45,042 nucleotides of DNA from Bacteroidia bacterium (GCA_030430575.1 JAUIKF010000062.1:1-45042); one strand, 5' to 3'; counted from the first letter of the stretch, positions 34,881 through 43,258 are shown. Made by a program: numbers and translations. The notes: generated by a model not told the origin, from the letters alone.

Positions 34881-35086
34881 AGACCGCTCCCTGCGGTCGC
34901 TGTCAGATCGTTCGGCCCAAAGGCCTCACTGTCAGACGAGAGACCGCTCGGCTTGAAGACTCGCCTCACTGTCAGACTCAAGGCAATCCTTCTTGTCTGA
35001 AAGCGAGTCTTCGAGCGATCTGACAGTGAGTGCAGCGAACGGTCTCGCCTCTTGTAGCGAGGACCGTCTTCGGGCCGAGCGGTCTC
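34881..35086. repeat. Second nested imperfect palindrome, related to 29501-29813
   Basis: The modules GAGACCGCTCGG, TTGAAGACTCGC and CTCACTGTCAGA on the left are mirrored as AGCGAGTCTTCGAGCGATC and TCTGACAGTGAG on the right around a short spacer at 34981-34994. The element begins at the HMG-CoA reductase stop codon and lies between convergent genes. Confidence 0.75.
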
Positions 35087-35134
35087 ACCGTTTCCCGTAG
35101 GGTCACGATATATCGTGACCCTACGGGAAACGGT
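35087..35134. terminator. 48-bp perfect palindrome at the 3' end of the SDR gene
   Basis: Arms 35087-35110 and 35111-35134 are exact reverse complements (24 bp each) without a spacer; the centre reads GTCACGATATATCGTGAC. It is one base from the SDR stop codon (35136-35138). Confidence 0.8.
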
Positions 35135-35135
35135 C

Positions 35136-36005
35136 TCACAGAATCTTCTCATCATCTCTGATTCCACACAAGGCTTCGCTTTCTTCCCAAAGGCGGCGGG
35201 CGTCGTCTTCCTTATAGGAACGCTTAGACGACTTCTTGGGCGCACATTTGTCCCAATACAAGCCGCTCTTGCCAATGACTTCTTCAGAGGAAGCCAGGTA
35301 GATCGAGGTTTCAGCACCTTCGGCAGGGCTGACGCCGCCAGAGCGGCGGATTTTCCATGCCAGGGCATGGATAGAAGCCGTATGCTTGATCCCAATATCC
35401 GTCTTCACCAATCCAGGCTGGATGCAGTTGGCAGTGACATTGGTGATCCCTGCTGCCTTGAGCTTGCGGTCAAGCTCATAGATAAATAGGCAGTTGGCCA
35501 GTTTGGACTGGGCATAGGCGCGAAGTCCGTGATATTTGCGGTCTAGGTTGAGGTTACCAAAATGCATTTTGGTCTGAAAATGGGAGTCAGAACCTACTAC
35601 CAAGACACGACCTTCTGGGGCAGCCTTGAGTCCTGGCATGAGCAAATGGGTCAACAGAAATGGCGTAAGGTGGTTCACGGCAAATTGCATTTCTATCCCA
35701 TCTTCGGTGAGTGTCTGCTTGGACAGCCAGGTGCCCGCATTATTCAGAAGGACATCTATCCTGCTCCATCGTGAAAGGATGGTCTGAGCTGCTTTCCTTA
35801 CTTCTTTTTGAGAGGAGAGATCTGCTGACACCACATGAATTTCGGGATTGCCTGACGCTTTGGCAATTCGGATGCAAGCGTCCTTTCCTTTTTCGGGGGT
35901 CCTACAAACCAAGATTACGCGAGCGCCTAAATGGGCTAAGCCGAGGGCGGTCTCATAGCCAATTCCCGTGTTGGCTCCTGTTACAATACATGTCATTCCG
36001 TGCAT
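35136..36005 (-). CDS. Short-chain dehydrogenase/reductase (SDR), retinol-dehydrogenase-like
   Basis: The 289-residue classical SDR has the cofactor motif VTGANTGIGYETA (residues 8-20), LLNNAGTW, a catalytic Ser near S139 (VVGSDSHF) and YAQSK (Y164, K168), then NCIQPGLVKTDIG. The C-terminal region GLYWDKCAPKKSSKRS is typical of the retinol-dehydrogenase/WW-oxidoreductase-like subgroup, NADP-preferring (R35 after the second strand: CRTPEKG). The substrate is unknown. ATG 36005 or 35996 could be the start. The gene stops within the palindrome region, and a near-leaderless promoter precedes it. Confidence 0.9.
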   Translation of the reverse strand: MHGMTCIVTGANTGIGYETALGLAHLGARVILVCRTPEKGKDACIRIAKASGNPEIHVVSADLSSQKEVRKAAQTILSRWSRIDVLLNNAGTWLSKQTLTEDGIEMQFAVNHLTPFLLTHLLMPGLKAAPEGRVLVVGSDSHFQTKMHFGNLNLDRKYHGLRAYAQSKLANCLFIYELDRKLKAAGITNVTANCIQPGLVKTDIGIKHTASIHALAWKIRRSGGVSPAEGAETSIYLASSEEVIGKSGLYWDKCAPKKSSKRSYKEDDARRLWEESEALCGIRDDEKIL

Positions 36006-36011
36006 GGGGTG

Positions 36012-36042
36012 CGAAGATATAATAGTGCGCGGCTTTTGGCAA
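36012..36042 (-). promoter_or_regulatory. Possible promoter of the SDR gene
   Basis: On the minus strand TTG (36042-36040), 20 bases, TATCTTCG (36019-36012); close to the TAnnTTTG consensus. It lies only 6 bases before the start codon, so the transcript would be almost leaderless. Confidence 0.4.
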
Positions 36043-36103
36043 GTCGCTTTGGGTTGATAATAAAGGATAGTCGGAAAACAGGTGGTACAATTATCAAGCC
36101 TAC

Positions 36104-37399
36104 TTACCTTAAGATCACAATCCGCGCCGTGATTTTCTGGTTGGGATACGATATGACCGCATAATAGGTCCCTGAAGGGATGCCTTGCATAGATACGGCC
36201 CGCTTTCGTTTCCCTATATTCACAAATCCGCTTTCTGAACGGACGATTTTCCCCCCATAAGTCCTTAATTTAAATTCAACATAGGTCTCCTCATTAAAAT
36301 CAAATTCCAGTACCAGTTTTTGGCCTTTCAACAACGTCTTTTTGACAATAGAAACAGTTCCCACTGTAGCAGGCTCCAGATTCAACGCTTCATCCGAGCC
36401 CTCATCTGTGACTTCCGCTCCTGCTATTGGCTCTGGAGGCTCCAGTGCCTCGATAGCCGCAATTCTTGCTTCGAGGTCCTCAAGCGTTTTAGGGGAATAC
36501 CGAAGGTATATCCGTTCGGGAGCTACTGCCTCGGGATGGCTTATGAGCGGAGCTGGTGAATGACTATTTCGGTCTAACATCGCTAGGGAATTTCCCTTCC
36601 TGAGGGCAGATATTTGGGCACCTGCCAGTTCAGGGGTTTGCCCTTCTCCTCCATCCTCAGGCACAGCAGGAGGGTCCAGGAGGAGGAGCATCTCTGCTAA
36701 GGAATTAAGGTCTGTGTCGTAGGATTTCGATGGAATAAATGACGGAACGAGGTTTTGAGGTGCAGGAGGGGATATCGGGGTAAGGCCCTCAGGGACGGCA
36801 GGTTTTCGCCGAAGATCGGCGGTCATGGATTGGAACCTCACAGAAGATTTGATGGAAATGCGCGCTGCTTTGGGCAAAGTAGGGGCTTGCGTCCGTATTC
36901 CAGCAAAAGCCTCTGATTCGGCAGTAGTGATCACTGGGAGCTGGTCAGTTTCTTCTCCAAAATCCCCCGACCGATTCATGGTGATCATCTTTTGAAAGGC
37001 GCGTTCCCCAGTCCAGAACGTGAATCGATAGGGTGTCAACCCTGCTCCCGTAGTGTCCTTCACCCCAGACCGTATTTCAAATACATAAGCCCTGTCTTGT
37101 TCCAATAAAAAATAAGGCTCCAAAGTCAAATTACGGAGGTCATATTTGAAGGTCACAAATGAGGGCATCTCCGAACTCGGATCATCTGCCGGATATAGTT
37201 TCACGGTCTGGTTGTTGACAGTGCTTTCATCCAATGGCCCATTTGGCAACTGCAAGATCACCGAAATAAAAGCATTTCGGATGATGTTTTGAGAGCCTTC
37301 CTTGGGAAAGGAGCCTACAACTTGAGGAGATTGAGAAAAGGTAAAAGTAAAGGAAAAACAACAGCAAAGCGCAAAGCCAATCAACAACAATTTTTTCAC
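36104..37399 (-). CDS. Secreted protein with an N-terminal Big_5-type Ig domain and T9SS-like tail
   Basis: The product has 431 residues. A signal peptide (LLIGFALCCCFSFTFTFSQ) is followed by a Big_5-like Ig domain at about 25-130 (PQVVGSFPKEGSQNI, RNAFISVILQLPNGPLDEST, LEQDRAYVFEIRSGVKD). Residues about 150-340 are low-complexity and proline-rich without a recognised domain. The last 80 residues (KTLLKGQKLVLEFDFNEETY to QKITARIVILR) resemble a short T9SS sorting domain. Big_5 domains often sit on adhesins. The gene ends upstream of the SDR promoter and is five bases after the DUF1232 gene on the same strand. Confidence 0.75.
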   Translation of the reverse strand: MKKLLLIGFALCCCFSFTFTFSQSPQVVGSFPKEGSQNIIRNAFISVILQLPNGPLDESTVNNQTVKLYPADDPSSEMPSFVTFKYDLRNLTLEPYFLLEQDRAYVFEIRSGVKDTTGAGLTPYRFTFWTGERAFQKMITMNRSGDFGEETDQLPVITTAESEAFAGIRTQAPTLPKAARISIKSSVRFQSMTADLRRKPAVPEGLTPISPPAPQNLVPSFIPSKSYDTDLNSLAEMLLLLDPPAVPEDGGEGQTPELAGAQISALRKGNSLAMLDRNSHSPAPLISHPEAVAPERIYLRYSPKTLEDLEARIAAIEALEPPEPIAGAEVTDEGSDEALNLEPATVGTVSIVKKTLLKGQKLVLEFDFNEETYVEFKLRTYGGKIVRSESGFVNIGKRKRAVSMQGIPSGTYYAVISYPNQKITARIVILR

Positions 37400-37404
37400 T
37401 CGGT

Positions 37405-37854
37405 TTAGTCTTTTTCTGCTTTTGGTGGGGTCAATTTCTGCCGAATTTTGCCCACTAGCATTTTGCTGCCAAGCAGGGTGTCGGCCTTTTTGACAAAATT
37501 TCGGGCTGTGGGGAGCAATTCCTGGTCGCCAGACCAGTGCTTTTCGGCGATTTTGAAATGGGGGGTATTGATCATGCTATGGATGACATATATGGCCAGT
37601 GCCACATCATCTGCAAATCCCATATATCCACTGATCAACTCAGGAATCAAGTCCACTGGCATGACAAAATACGTCATGGCGGCGCCCAGTTTGGCTTTTT
37701 CCCCTTTGGGCACCTCTTCATCTCCCAGCAATTTGGCAAGCAAATGAAATAGATCTGGCGCTAGCATCAAGTACTCGGCTACCTTATGCCCATCGCCTGC
37801 TTTCTTTTGCAGCCACTCGCGCATTTGGGTTCTAAGTTTTTGATAAAAGTCCAT
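37405..37854 (-). CDS. DUF1232 (YkvA-like) protein
   Basis: The 149-residue protein contains the DUF1232 core: AAMTYFVMPVDLIPELISGY followed by MGFADDVALAIYVIHSM, a small membrane-associated helical domain with the PxDLIPE and DD motifs. The family is widespread and of unknown function. Its stop is 5 bases upstream of the next gene on the same strand, suggesting an operon with the Big_5 protein gene. Confidence 0.88.
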   Translation of the reverse strand: MDFYQKLRTQMREWLQKKAGDGHKVAEYLMLAPDLFHLLAKLLGDEEVPKGEKAKLGAAMTYFVMPVDLIPELISGYMGFADDVALAIYVIHSMINTPHFKIAEKHWSGDQELLPTARNFVKKADTLLGSKMLVGKIRQKLTPPKAEKD

Positions 37855-37921
37855 AACCTCATCAAGATAAGAAAAAATCAGAATTCATCCTATAAGGCCA
37901 TTCATTGGGCTATATCGCCCC

Positions 37922-38614
37922 TTACTCCAACTCGGAAGGGCGGTGAGGGGACAATTCACGGTGCTGGCGGATCGCACGTCTGGCTAGCCAGATACCAATG
38001 ATCAAGGCTACAAAGGAGAATAAGGCAACAAATCCCATGTTCAAGAATAGGAAGAAATCATAGAGGCCGTGGAAAAGGACGGCGATGCCCAGCCCCTTGA
38101 GCCTTTCAAGGTAAGGGCTGCCATGTTTGATATACTTGGCACGGCCGACAAAATAGCCCATCAAAATACCAAAAACGGCATGAGCAGGTACGGCGGTGAC
38201 CATACGCAGCAAAGCCACCTCTTCTCCTCCATTCATCACATAGAGCACATTTTCGATAGCTGCAAATCCCAGTGATACCGTCACGCCATACATGATCCCG
38301 TCATATGGCTCATCAAATTCTTTGTGTGGGTAATTATAATAGCGCAGGACAAGGTATTTCATCCATTCTTCGGTAAGCGCCACCACAATAAATGCATACA
38401 CAATGATCCCAAAAATACTGTCATGAGAAACCCCCAAAAATTGACGCAAAATACCGCCTAAATAGACGACAGGCACAGCCGTCAATATCCCTAGGATAAA
38501 GGTGATAATGAGGTATTTGAGCGGTTCCCGGTCATATTCGTCTCTGACATAGACGTATGTCATCAGGAATACAACAGGAGCCAATGCGAGGGTGAGAAGT
38601 TCTAGTATTTCCAA
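37922..38614 (-). CDS. PrsW-family intramembrane metalloprotease
   Basis: The 230-residue membrane protein has the PrsW signature: YVRDEYDREPLKYL, then the paired glutamates ALTEEWMKYLVLR, GFAAIENVLYVM, AVPAHAVFGILMGYFVG and FHGLYDFFLFLNM. The conserved E, H and HGxYD residues are in their expected order over about seven membrane segments. PrsW of B. subtilis cleaves anti-sigma factor RsiW at site 1. No anti-sigma factor is adjacent here, and the substrate is unknown. It is 12 bases after yraN on the same strand. Confidence 0.9.
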   Translation of the reverse strand: MEILELLTLALAPVVFLMTYVYVRDEYDREPLKYLIITFILGILTAVPVVYLGGILRQFLGVSHDSIFGIIVYAFIVVALTEEWMKYLVLRYYNYPHKEFDEPYDGIMYGVTVSLGFAAIENVLYVMNGGEEVALLRMVTAVPAHAVFGILMGYFVGRAKYIKHGSPYLERLKGLGIAVLFHGLYDFFLFLNMGFVALFSFVALIIGIWLARRAIRQHRELSPHRPSELE

Positions 38615-38626
38615 GGAGAATGATTT

Positions 38627-39007
38627 TCAGTACAGGTCGATCATGCGAAAGGCATCTTCAAAATGCTCAATAAGCGGATGCTCTGTGTCGGCTTTTTGGA
38701 TGGCAATGACATCAAATCGCACAGGCACAGTGCGCATCTGTTTTTCATACAGATAACTGTCTGCGACTTTGAAGATGCGTTTTTTCTTGGCTGGCGTGAC
38801 GGCGGTTTCCGGAAAAGGGCCTTGGGTCCCACTTCGGGCTTTGACTTCGACAAAGACCAGTTCCGCAGGTTCTAGCTGCAAAGCGACGATGTCGATTTCA
38901 GCTTGCTGAAAGCGGTAATTACGGTCCAAGATATTGTATCCCTTGGCTTCAAGCAAGCCCGCCGCTATATCTTCTCCTCGCTTGCCGATGTCATTGTGGT
39001 CCGCCAT
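38627..39007 (-). CDS. YraN/UPF0102 family nuclease-like protein
   Basis: From the ATG at 39007 the product has 126 residues, the usual length; the longer frame from 39124 adds an Ile/Phe/His-rich low-complexity segment encoded by an AT-rich repeat. The restriction-endonuclease-like core is GKRGEDIAAGLLEAKGY, FQQAEIDIVALQ and LVFVEVKARS, giving the E/D-ExK pattern. The family is associated with Holliday-junction-like or DNA-repair roles. It is the first gene of a group with the PrsW-like gene. Confidence 0.92.
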   Translation of the reverse strand: MADHNDIGKRGEDIAAGLLEAKGYNILDRNYRFQQAEIDIVALQLEPAELVFVEVKARSGTQGPFPETAVTPAKKKRIFKVADSYLYEKQMRTVPVRFDVIAIQKADTEHPLIEHFEDAFRMIDLY

Positions 39008-39120
39008 GAGGAAATAGATGGAATTAAAATGAAAATAAAAATGAAAGTAAAAAATTAACCTGATTATCAATGCCATATGAATCGAAAAATCCAATTCCTT
39101 TCCCATCTCCCCACATTTAC

Positions 39121-39190
39121 TCATTTAATCATCTACTCCTCTATTCATTCCATTCTATCATTCTCTCATCCCCTCATTCTATCATTCCTC
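39121..39190. repeat. Pyrimidine-rich phased repeat, copy 1
   Basis: TCATCTACTCCTCTATTCAT and CATTCTATCATTCTC-type units repeat here and again at 39994-40060 in the same orientation (shared ATCATCTACTCCT, CATTCTATCATTC). It lies at the 3' end of the DUF4412-like gene; no hairpin was found. Confidence 0.6.
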
Positions 39191-39193
39191 CCC

Positions 39194-39859
39194 CTATGGG
39201 CGATAGTCTCTATTCGAAATCTCAAACCCCTCGGGCAGTTCAAATTGCTCCTTATCAAATTCGCGGAGGTTGATGTTTTGGATCAACGTGACCACCGTGA
39301 GGTCTCGGGTTTTCTTGACGATCTTCAAGGGGATACGCCCTTCCAGCCCCTTCACCAGGAAAAAGGGCTTTGCCCGTTTTTTATCCTCATAAAACTTCAG
39401 GTCTACTCGATAGTCATCTGAGACATAAAAGAGGAAATAAGCATTGTCCTTCTTCATGCGATAGACATCACAAGTGGTGCCAAACACTTCGGCCGTCTTA
39501 TCTGCAAATTCAGCTACAGGGACTTCTTTATTTTCACGGTTAAGGTCCGTATGAGGCGAGTATTTATAGGCTTTCTTCTCCTGCATATTGATGCTCACCT
39601 CAACATCTCTGTCATTGAGGTAAAGGAATGTTTTGGGGTAACGGCCCCCTTTGAGGTTGACGATATAGCTGCCGTCTTTGATGTGAAGCTCCAATTCATT
39701 ATTGGGTTCGTTCATCCGAATGGCATCTGCGCTGGCCCCATTGAACTTCACCTGATAGGTGAGGGTGCCTTCAAAAAAGGGGATTTCCCCGTTTTGGGCT
39801 ATCAGAAATGAGCCAATCGTAAAAACGAGGAATATTAGGATAGTGCGGAAAGCGTTCAA
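39194..39859 (-). CDS. Secreted beta-rich protein, DUF4412/GLPGLI-like
   Basis: The 221-residue product has a signal peptide (RTILIFLVFTIGSFLIAQ) and one beta-rich domain starting with FFEGTLTYQVKFNG and continuing with ELHIKDGSYIVNLKGG and FGTTCDVYRMKKDNAYFLFY. The initial EGTLTYQV with a following KDGSY and a single Cys fits the DUF4412/GLPGLI class of Bacteroidota exported proteins of unknown role; the assignment is tentative. It has seven to eight TTCAGGG units just upstream of its start codon. Confidence 0.7.
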   Translation of the reverse strand: MNAFRTILIFLVFTIGSFLIAQNGEIPFFEGTLTYQVKFNGASADAIRMNEPNNELELHIKDGSYIVNLKGGRYPKTFLYLNDRDVEVSINMQEKKAYKYSPHTDLNRENKEVPVAEFADKTAEVFGTTCDVYRMKKDNAYFLFYVSDDYRVDLKFYEDKKRAKPFFLVKGLEGRIPLKIVKKTRDLTVVTLIQNINLREFDKEQFELPEGFEISNRDYRP

Positions 39860-39877
39860 GATAATTGGGGTTAAGAG

Positions 39878-39932
39878 TTCAGGGTTCAGGGTTCAGGGTT
39901 CAGGGTTCAGGGTTCAGGGTTCAGGGTTCAGG
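39878..39932. repeat. TTCAGGG heptamer array upstream of the DUF4412-like gene
   Basis: Seven full copies of TTCAGGG plus a partial eighth, perfect, starting 18 bases upstream of the start codon on the minus strand. Confidence 0.9.
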
Positions 39933-39993
39933 TGAAAATCGCTCCTTATGTCGTGCTGCTACATATACGCTGTGAAAATAAACATTATTTTAT

Positions 39994-40060
39994 CATTTTA
40001 TCATCTACTCCTTTTCTCATTCTCCATTCTATCATTCACTCCTTCTATCATTCGATCATT
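39994..40060. repeat. Pyrimidine-rich phased repeat, copy 2
   Basis: Direct-orientation relative of 39121-39190 (ATCATCTACTCC, CATTCTATCATTC, then CTTCTATCATTCGATC). It ends at the stop of the phosphodiester glycosidase gene. Confidence 0.6.
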
Positions 40061-41000
40061 TCTTCTTCCTCCTCACCCCTATGACGTTTGGAATACGCCA
40101 AAAGTCATCATTGCTGTCATCTTCGAAGAAGCCTGTCTCATAGCTGCCCATCTTTGCCACTGTTTTTTGTGGATGATTCAGGTAAAAGGACGCTTCGGGG
40201 CCACCTTCCAGATAGATGGCTTGTTGGATGCCGATGGGAAATTTCAAGAGGATTCGGATAAAATCGTGTACGCTGTAGGGAGACCGGGTAAAAGCAAAAA
40301 GGACTCGTCCTTTGTTGTCTGTACATAGGACCACCATACTCCAGTAGCGCTGCTGTCGGCCCCATTTATTGCGGCGGTTACAGTCGATCATGCGGATGCT
40401 TTGTGAAACAGACTGGTAGTCCTCAACCAGTTTCTCCCAGTCGTGGCATTCGCGATCGATGAGCTGAAAGGGCGGCAGGCTTTCTGTCGAGGGATGGAAG
40501 GCGATAAAGGCTTTGTCTTTATTGAAGCGGGACTGATTGACAAAATCGTAGTTTTTCATGTATCCCACATTCGTGAGGTGATCGCTTTGGTACATACCGG
40601 CATTGACGACGGCGATCAGCCCTTCTTTTGCAGCCCAGTCAGGCGCAAAGCGTGGCAATCTATCGCCAGCTTTGGCACTGACAAGTTGAAAGTCAAAATG
40701 CGCGGGATCTATCCGCAAGAGCGTAACGCGGCTATCGCCGATATTGGCACGGATAGAAGCTTCCGCTTCTGTGAACGCTAGCCCTGGCTCCAATTCTTCC
40801 CATATGATGGGGATAGGATTAGCGGCAGGTGTATGTGCAAGAATTGGTGGCGGGACGAAAGTATCTGGCTCGGGAGGTGGTGGAATTGGCGTCGTATCAA
40901 TGGCAGGCGCCACATAGGCGGGCGGCTGTGTATCAGCCCCTTCCTTCATCTCGCAGGCCATGCCTGAAAGGACCAGAAGACCTATCCCTAGGCGCTTCAT
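40056..41000 (-). CDS. Lipoprotein with a phosphodiester glycosidase (NAGPA/DUF2233) domain
   Basis: I start at 41000 (ATG) because it gives a lipoprotein signal (MKRLGIGLLVLSGMACEMK, lipobox Cys 17) and 314 residues; a longer frame from 41039 would bury it. After a Pro-rich linker (PPPPEPDTF) comes the phosphodiester glycosidase domain: LVSAKAGDRLPRFAPDWAA, VVNAGMYQSDHLTNVGYM, QRYWSMVVLCTDNKGRVLFA and IYLEGGPEASFYL. This family includes the enzyme that uncovers mannose-6-phosphate signals and bacterial homologues that hydrolyse phosphodiester-linked sugars. It is on the minus strand after the DUF4412-like gene. Confidence 0.87.
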   Translation of the reverse strand: MKRLGIGLLVLSGMACEMKEGADTQPPAYVAPAIDTTPIPPPPEPDTFVPPPILAHTPAANPIPIIWEELEPGLAFTEAEASIRANIGDSRVTLLRIDPAHFDFQLVSAKAGDRLPRFAPDWAAKEGLIAVVNAGMYQSDHLTNVGYMKNYDFVNQSRFNKDKAFIAFHPSTESLPPFQLIDRECHDWEKLVEDYQSVSQSIRMIDCNRRNKWGRQQRYWSMVVLCTDNKGRVLFAFTRSPYSVHDFIRILLKFPIGIQQAIYLEGGPEASFYLNHPQKTVAKMGSYETGFFEDDSNDDFWRIPNVIGVRRKKK

Positions 41001-41157
41001 TATCAGCAGACTGTGGATGCCCAGCGTTCGCAGATTCATTCACCCAATTTACAGAAAAAACCTCCTCAGGAGTTAATTTATCCGTAACTTTGCCGACAGA
41101 TAAGTGAAATTATTAATTGATGGATGATTGATTATTAATTGATTGTTCTGAAAGAAG

Positions 41158-42216
41158 ATGACTATGAAAACATTCTCCCTACCTATCAGCCTATTAGGGG
41201 CCATTTGTGCGATGCTACTGTTCACCTCCTGTGGGGACAGCGCCCGAACGCTGACATTTGACACCAATACCGTCAATTATGACAAGACCGTGACCCGCGC
41301 CACTGCTGCGAAGTTGGGTCAATACCTCAAAAACAATGGGCATTTTGATAAAGCCCGATATGTGGGATTATATGTAGAGAAAGATCGCTTGGACTATACC
41401 CTTCATTGGGTGGTAACGGTGGGATTTTTGCCTACGCCCGATACCTTGGCCTATTTTCGAGGGCTGGTGGATAGCCTTCGCCTACGTGTTTTTGACGAAA
41501 GGGAAGTCACCATTTACCTGACAGACCATCCTGAAGAAGAAGAATGGGAGATTCTTAAGGAAGCTGAGCCGATGGTCCGTTTTGGTATGCACACCTTGTA
41601 TTATATGCCTTCTGTAGACCGCGCAGATGCGGAGAAACTGGCAAACTATCTGACGGCCCATGAACAGTTTAACTTCACCACCCCGCAAGTTCTGCGCTTG
41701 CAAGCCTGGGGCAGTGAGTATGTCATCTCCATGGGCCTTACCGATGGCGTGACAGACGAATTGATTACCCAAATCAGCAGTTTAAGAGGTGGCATCAGCA
41801 AAGAAGTCTTTCCAGACAAAGAACTCGGAATGGAATTCCGAGATCACCTTTTGCACGATATTTTGCGCGACGTTTCTGGACCTTTTTTCCAGAATAGCCT
41901 GAAAGTAGATGGCATGGAAATCCGCTACTCTGAAGGGATCAATGAGCTCACGGCCATTACCCTTCGCAATTACCTCAAGACCCGAGGATTCCTCAAACAC
42001 GCCAACTGGGTCAATCTATCCGAGAGTGACGGCGGCTATAAGCTCACCATTCCGCCTCGTAGCGGTGTCAAAGCCCCTGGGGATGTGCGCATGGCCAGAC
42101 GCCTGACGATGGAACTCAAAAAGGTGTTGGGCGGCCGTACCGATGTCGAATTATATGACCAAGGTACGCGTGAGCGTGAACTCGTGCCTGGCGGACGGCA
42201 GTATGAACTCGACTGA
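41158..42216 (+). CDS. Lipoprotein with three similar internal repeats, unknown function
   Basis: The product has a lipobox (LGAICAMLLFTSCGDSA, Cys 25). Three related segments follow: VNYDKTVTRATAAKLGQYLK (about 38-57), YYMPSVDRADAEKLANYLTA (about 147-167) and IRYSEGINELTAITLRNYLK (about 257-276), each followed by beta-type sequence. Each unit has an aliphatic strand, then a helix ending KLxxYL. This may be a tandem small alpha/beta domain. No enzyme motif was recognised. A TAACTTTG -7 element (41085-41092) lies upstream, without a clear -33. It is convergent with the next lipoprotein gene. Confidence 0.75.
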   Translation: MTMKTFSLPISLLGAICAMLLFTSCGDSARTLTFDTNTVNYDKTVTRATAAKLGQYLKNNGHFDKARYVGLYVEKDRLDYTLHWVVTVGFLPTPDTLAYFRGLVDSLRLRVFDEREVTIYLTDHPEEEEWEILKEAEPMVRFGMHTLYYMPSVDRADAEKLANYLTAHEQFNFTTPQVLRLQAWGSEYVISMGLTDGVTDELITQISSLRGGISKEVFPDKELGMEFRDHLLHDILRDVSGPFFQNSLKVDGMEIRYSEGINELTAITLRNYLKTRGFLKHANWVNLSESDGGYKLTIPPRSGVKAPGDVRMARRLTMELKKVLGGRTDVELYDQGTRERELVPGGRQYELD

Positions 42217-42222
42217 GTCGAG

Positions 42223-42321
42223 GAGATTGCAGATTGCCGAACAAGGATTGAAGATTTAAGAAGTGAGGAAAATATCTTTACTTCAACAATCCTTGTTCGT
42301 CAATCGATATTCTGCAATCTC
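42223..42321. terminator. Interrupted inverted repeat between convergent lipoprotein genes
   Basis: GAGATTGCAGA (42223-42233) and CGAACAAGGATTG (from 42238) are mirrored as CAATCCTTGTTCG (ending 42299) and TCTGCAATCTC (42311-42321) around a loop with TTACT. It fits a bidirectional terminator for the genes that end at 42216 and 42329. Confidence 0.7.
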
Positions 42322-42328
42322 TTCATTC

Positions 42329-43150
42329 CTACAGTTCAATCACCTTCGTCTTATTCCGATAAGTTACCGTAAGCTCCGAATCACACGTTCCATCGCCAAA
42401 GTCCACGGTCATAGCCGATGGCAAAAGGGTCGTAGAAACCGTCACCATACCGCTCGCAGGCAAGATGTAGCCATCACTCAGACAAGCTGTCTTGACCTCA
42501 ATGGGCTGTGTGATCAAAGCGCTATAACTATCTCCATCTTTATTCGTGCCGGTGCTATTGCCTTCGATGTGGAACACATCGTCTGAAGGATCGCCAGAGC
42601 CTTCGCCAGCCACCCAGGTGATGGTCCGCACGGACGCATAGCTCACCGTCGTACCGTCTGGATAGGTCAATTGACCATTGCTGATGTCATAGCTGAAGGT
42701 CAATTGCCCCTGGCTATTGCGCGCCAATGTCTGCACCGTCAGGGCACCGCCTAGTTGATAGCCTTCAACTTCATAATTGACAAATGAGATGCTCATTTGG
42801 GAGCCGGGGGCGCGGTCGCGCCCGATGTAGGCGATCTTGATGACGCCGGACCGTTCGCGGCCGTCAGGACCCGTACAGCCTGTGCCGAAGTCTACGGTCA
42901 CAAGTTGGGCTACTGTGTCCAGGGTAACGGCTGCACACAAGGTACTTGTCTTGCCATATAGCCCGGCTTCTTGCATAGCTTCGTCTACAATTTGATAGAC
43001 TTCGTCAAATTCACTTTGAGTCGTAGCAGCGACTTGTACGGTGAGGTAGTCGGCTTCATCATCGGGGGTGATCACGGGATCATTCTGGCAGGCCGTCAGG
43101 GTCATACAGAGGATTGTCAATAGCAAAAGGGAGGTTTTCAGGGTTTTCAT
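42329..43150 (-). CDS. Lipoprotein of unknown function
   Basis: The product has 273 residues with a lipoprotein signal (MKTLKTSLLLLTILCMTLTAC, lipobox Cys 21). The mature part is beta-rich and acidic; it has STLCAAVTLDTVAQLVTVDF, GTGCTGPDGRERSGVIKI and YILPASGMVTVSTTLLPS near the end. No recognised domain. Similar beta-rich lipoproteins are common in Bacteroidota. A long GTTTTGN heptamer array begins 11 bases upstream of its start codon. Confidence 0.75.
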   Translation of the reverse strand: MKTLKTSLLLLTILCMTLTACQNDPVITPDDEADYLTVQVAATTQSEFDEVYQIVDEAMQEAGLYGKTSTLCAAVTLDTVAQLVTVDFGTGCTGPDGRERSGVIKIAYIGRDRAPGSQMSISFVNYEVEGYQLGGALTVQTLARNSQGQLTFSYDISNGQLTYPDGTTVSYASVRTITWVAGEGSGDPSDDVFHIEGNSTGTNKDGDSYSALITQPIEVKTACLSDGYILPASGMVTVSTTLLPSAMTVDFGDGTCDSELTVTYRNKTKVIEL

Positions 43151-43160
43151 AAGAGAATTG

Positions 43161-43258
43161 GTTTTGGGTTTTGCGTTTTGGGTTTTGAGTTTTGAGTTTT
43201 GGGTTTTGCGTTTTGGGTTTTGGGTTTTGGGTTTTGGGTTTTGGGTTTTGAGTTTTGG
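43161..43258 (+). repeat. GTTTTGN heptamer array (14 copies)
   Basis: Fourteen consecutive 7-base units of GTTTTG plus one variable base (G, C or A) in the order G,C,G,A,A,G,C,G,G,G,G,G,A,G, then GTTTTTT. It lies in the upstream region of the minus-strand lipoprotein gene, whose start is at 43150. Confidence 0.95.

Noticed and set aside
39070-39421. Plus-strand ORFs across the pyrimidine-rich repeat
   Set aside because: Low-complexity translation (Ser/Phe/His/Ile) and antisense to the DUF4412-like gene.
43161-43258. Tandem heptamers as a CRISPR or telomere
   Set aside because: The units are 7 bases without spacers and lie internally in a chromosome-like context; there are no cas genes and no end.
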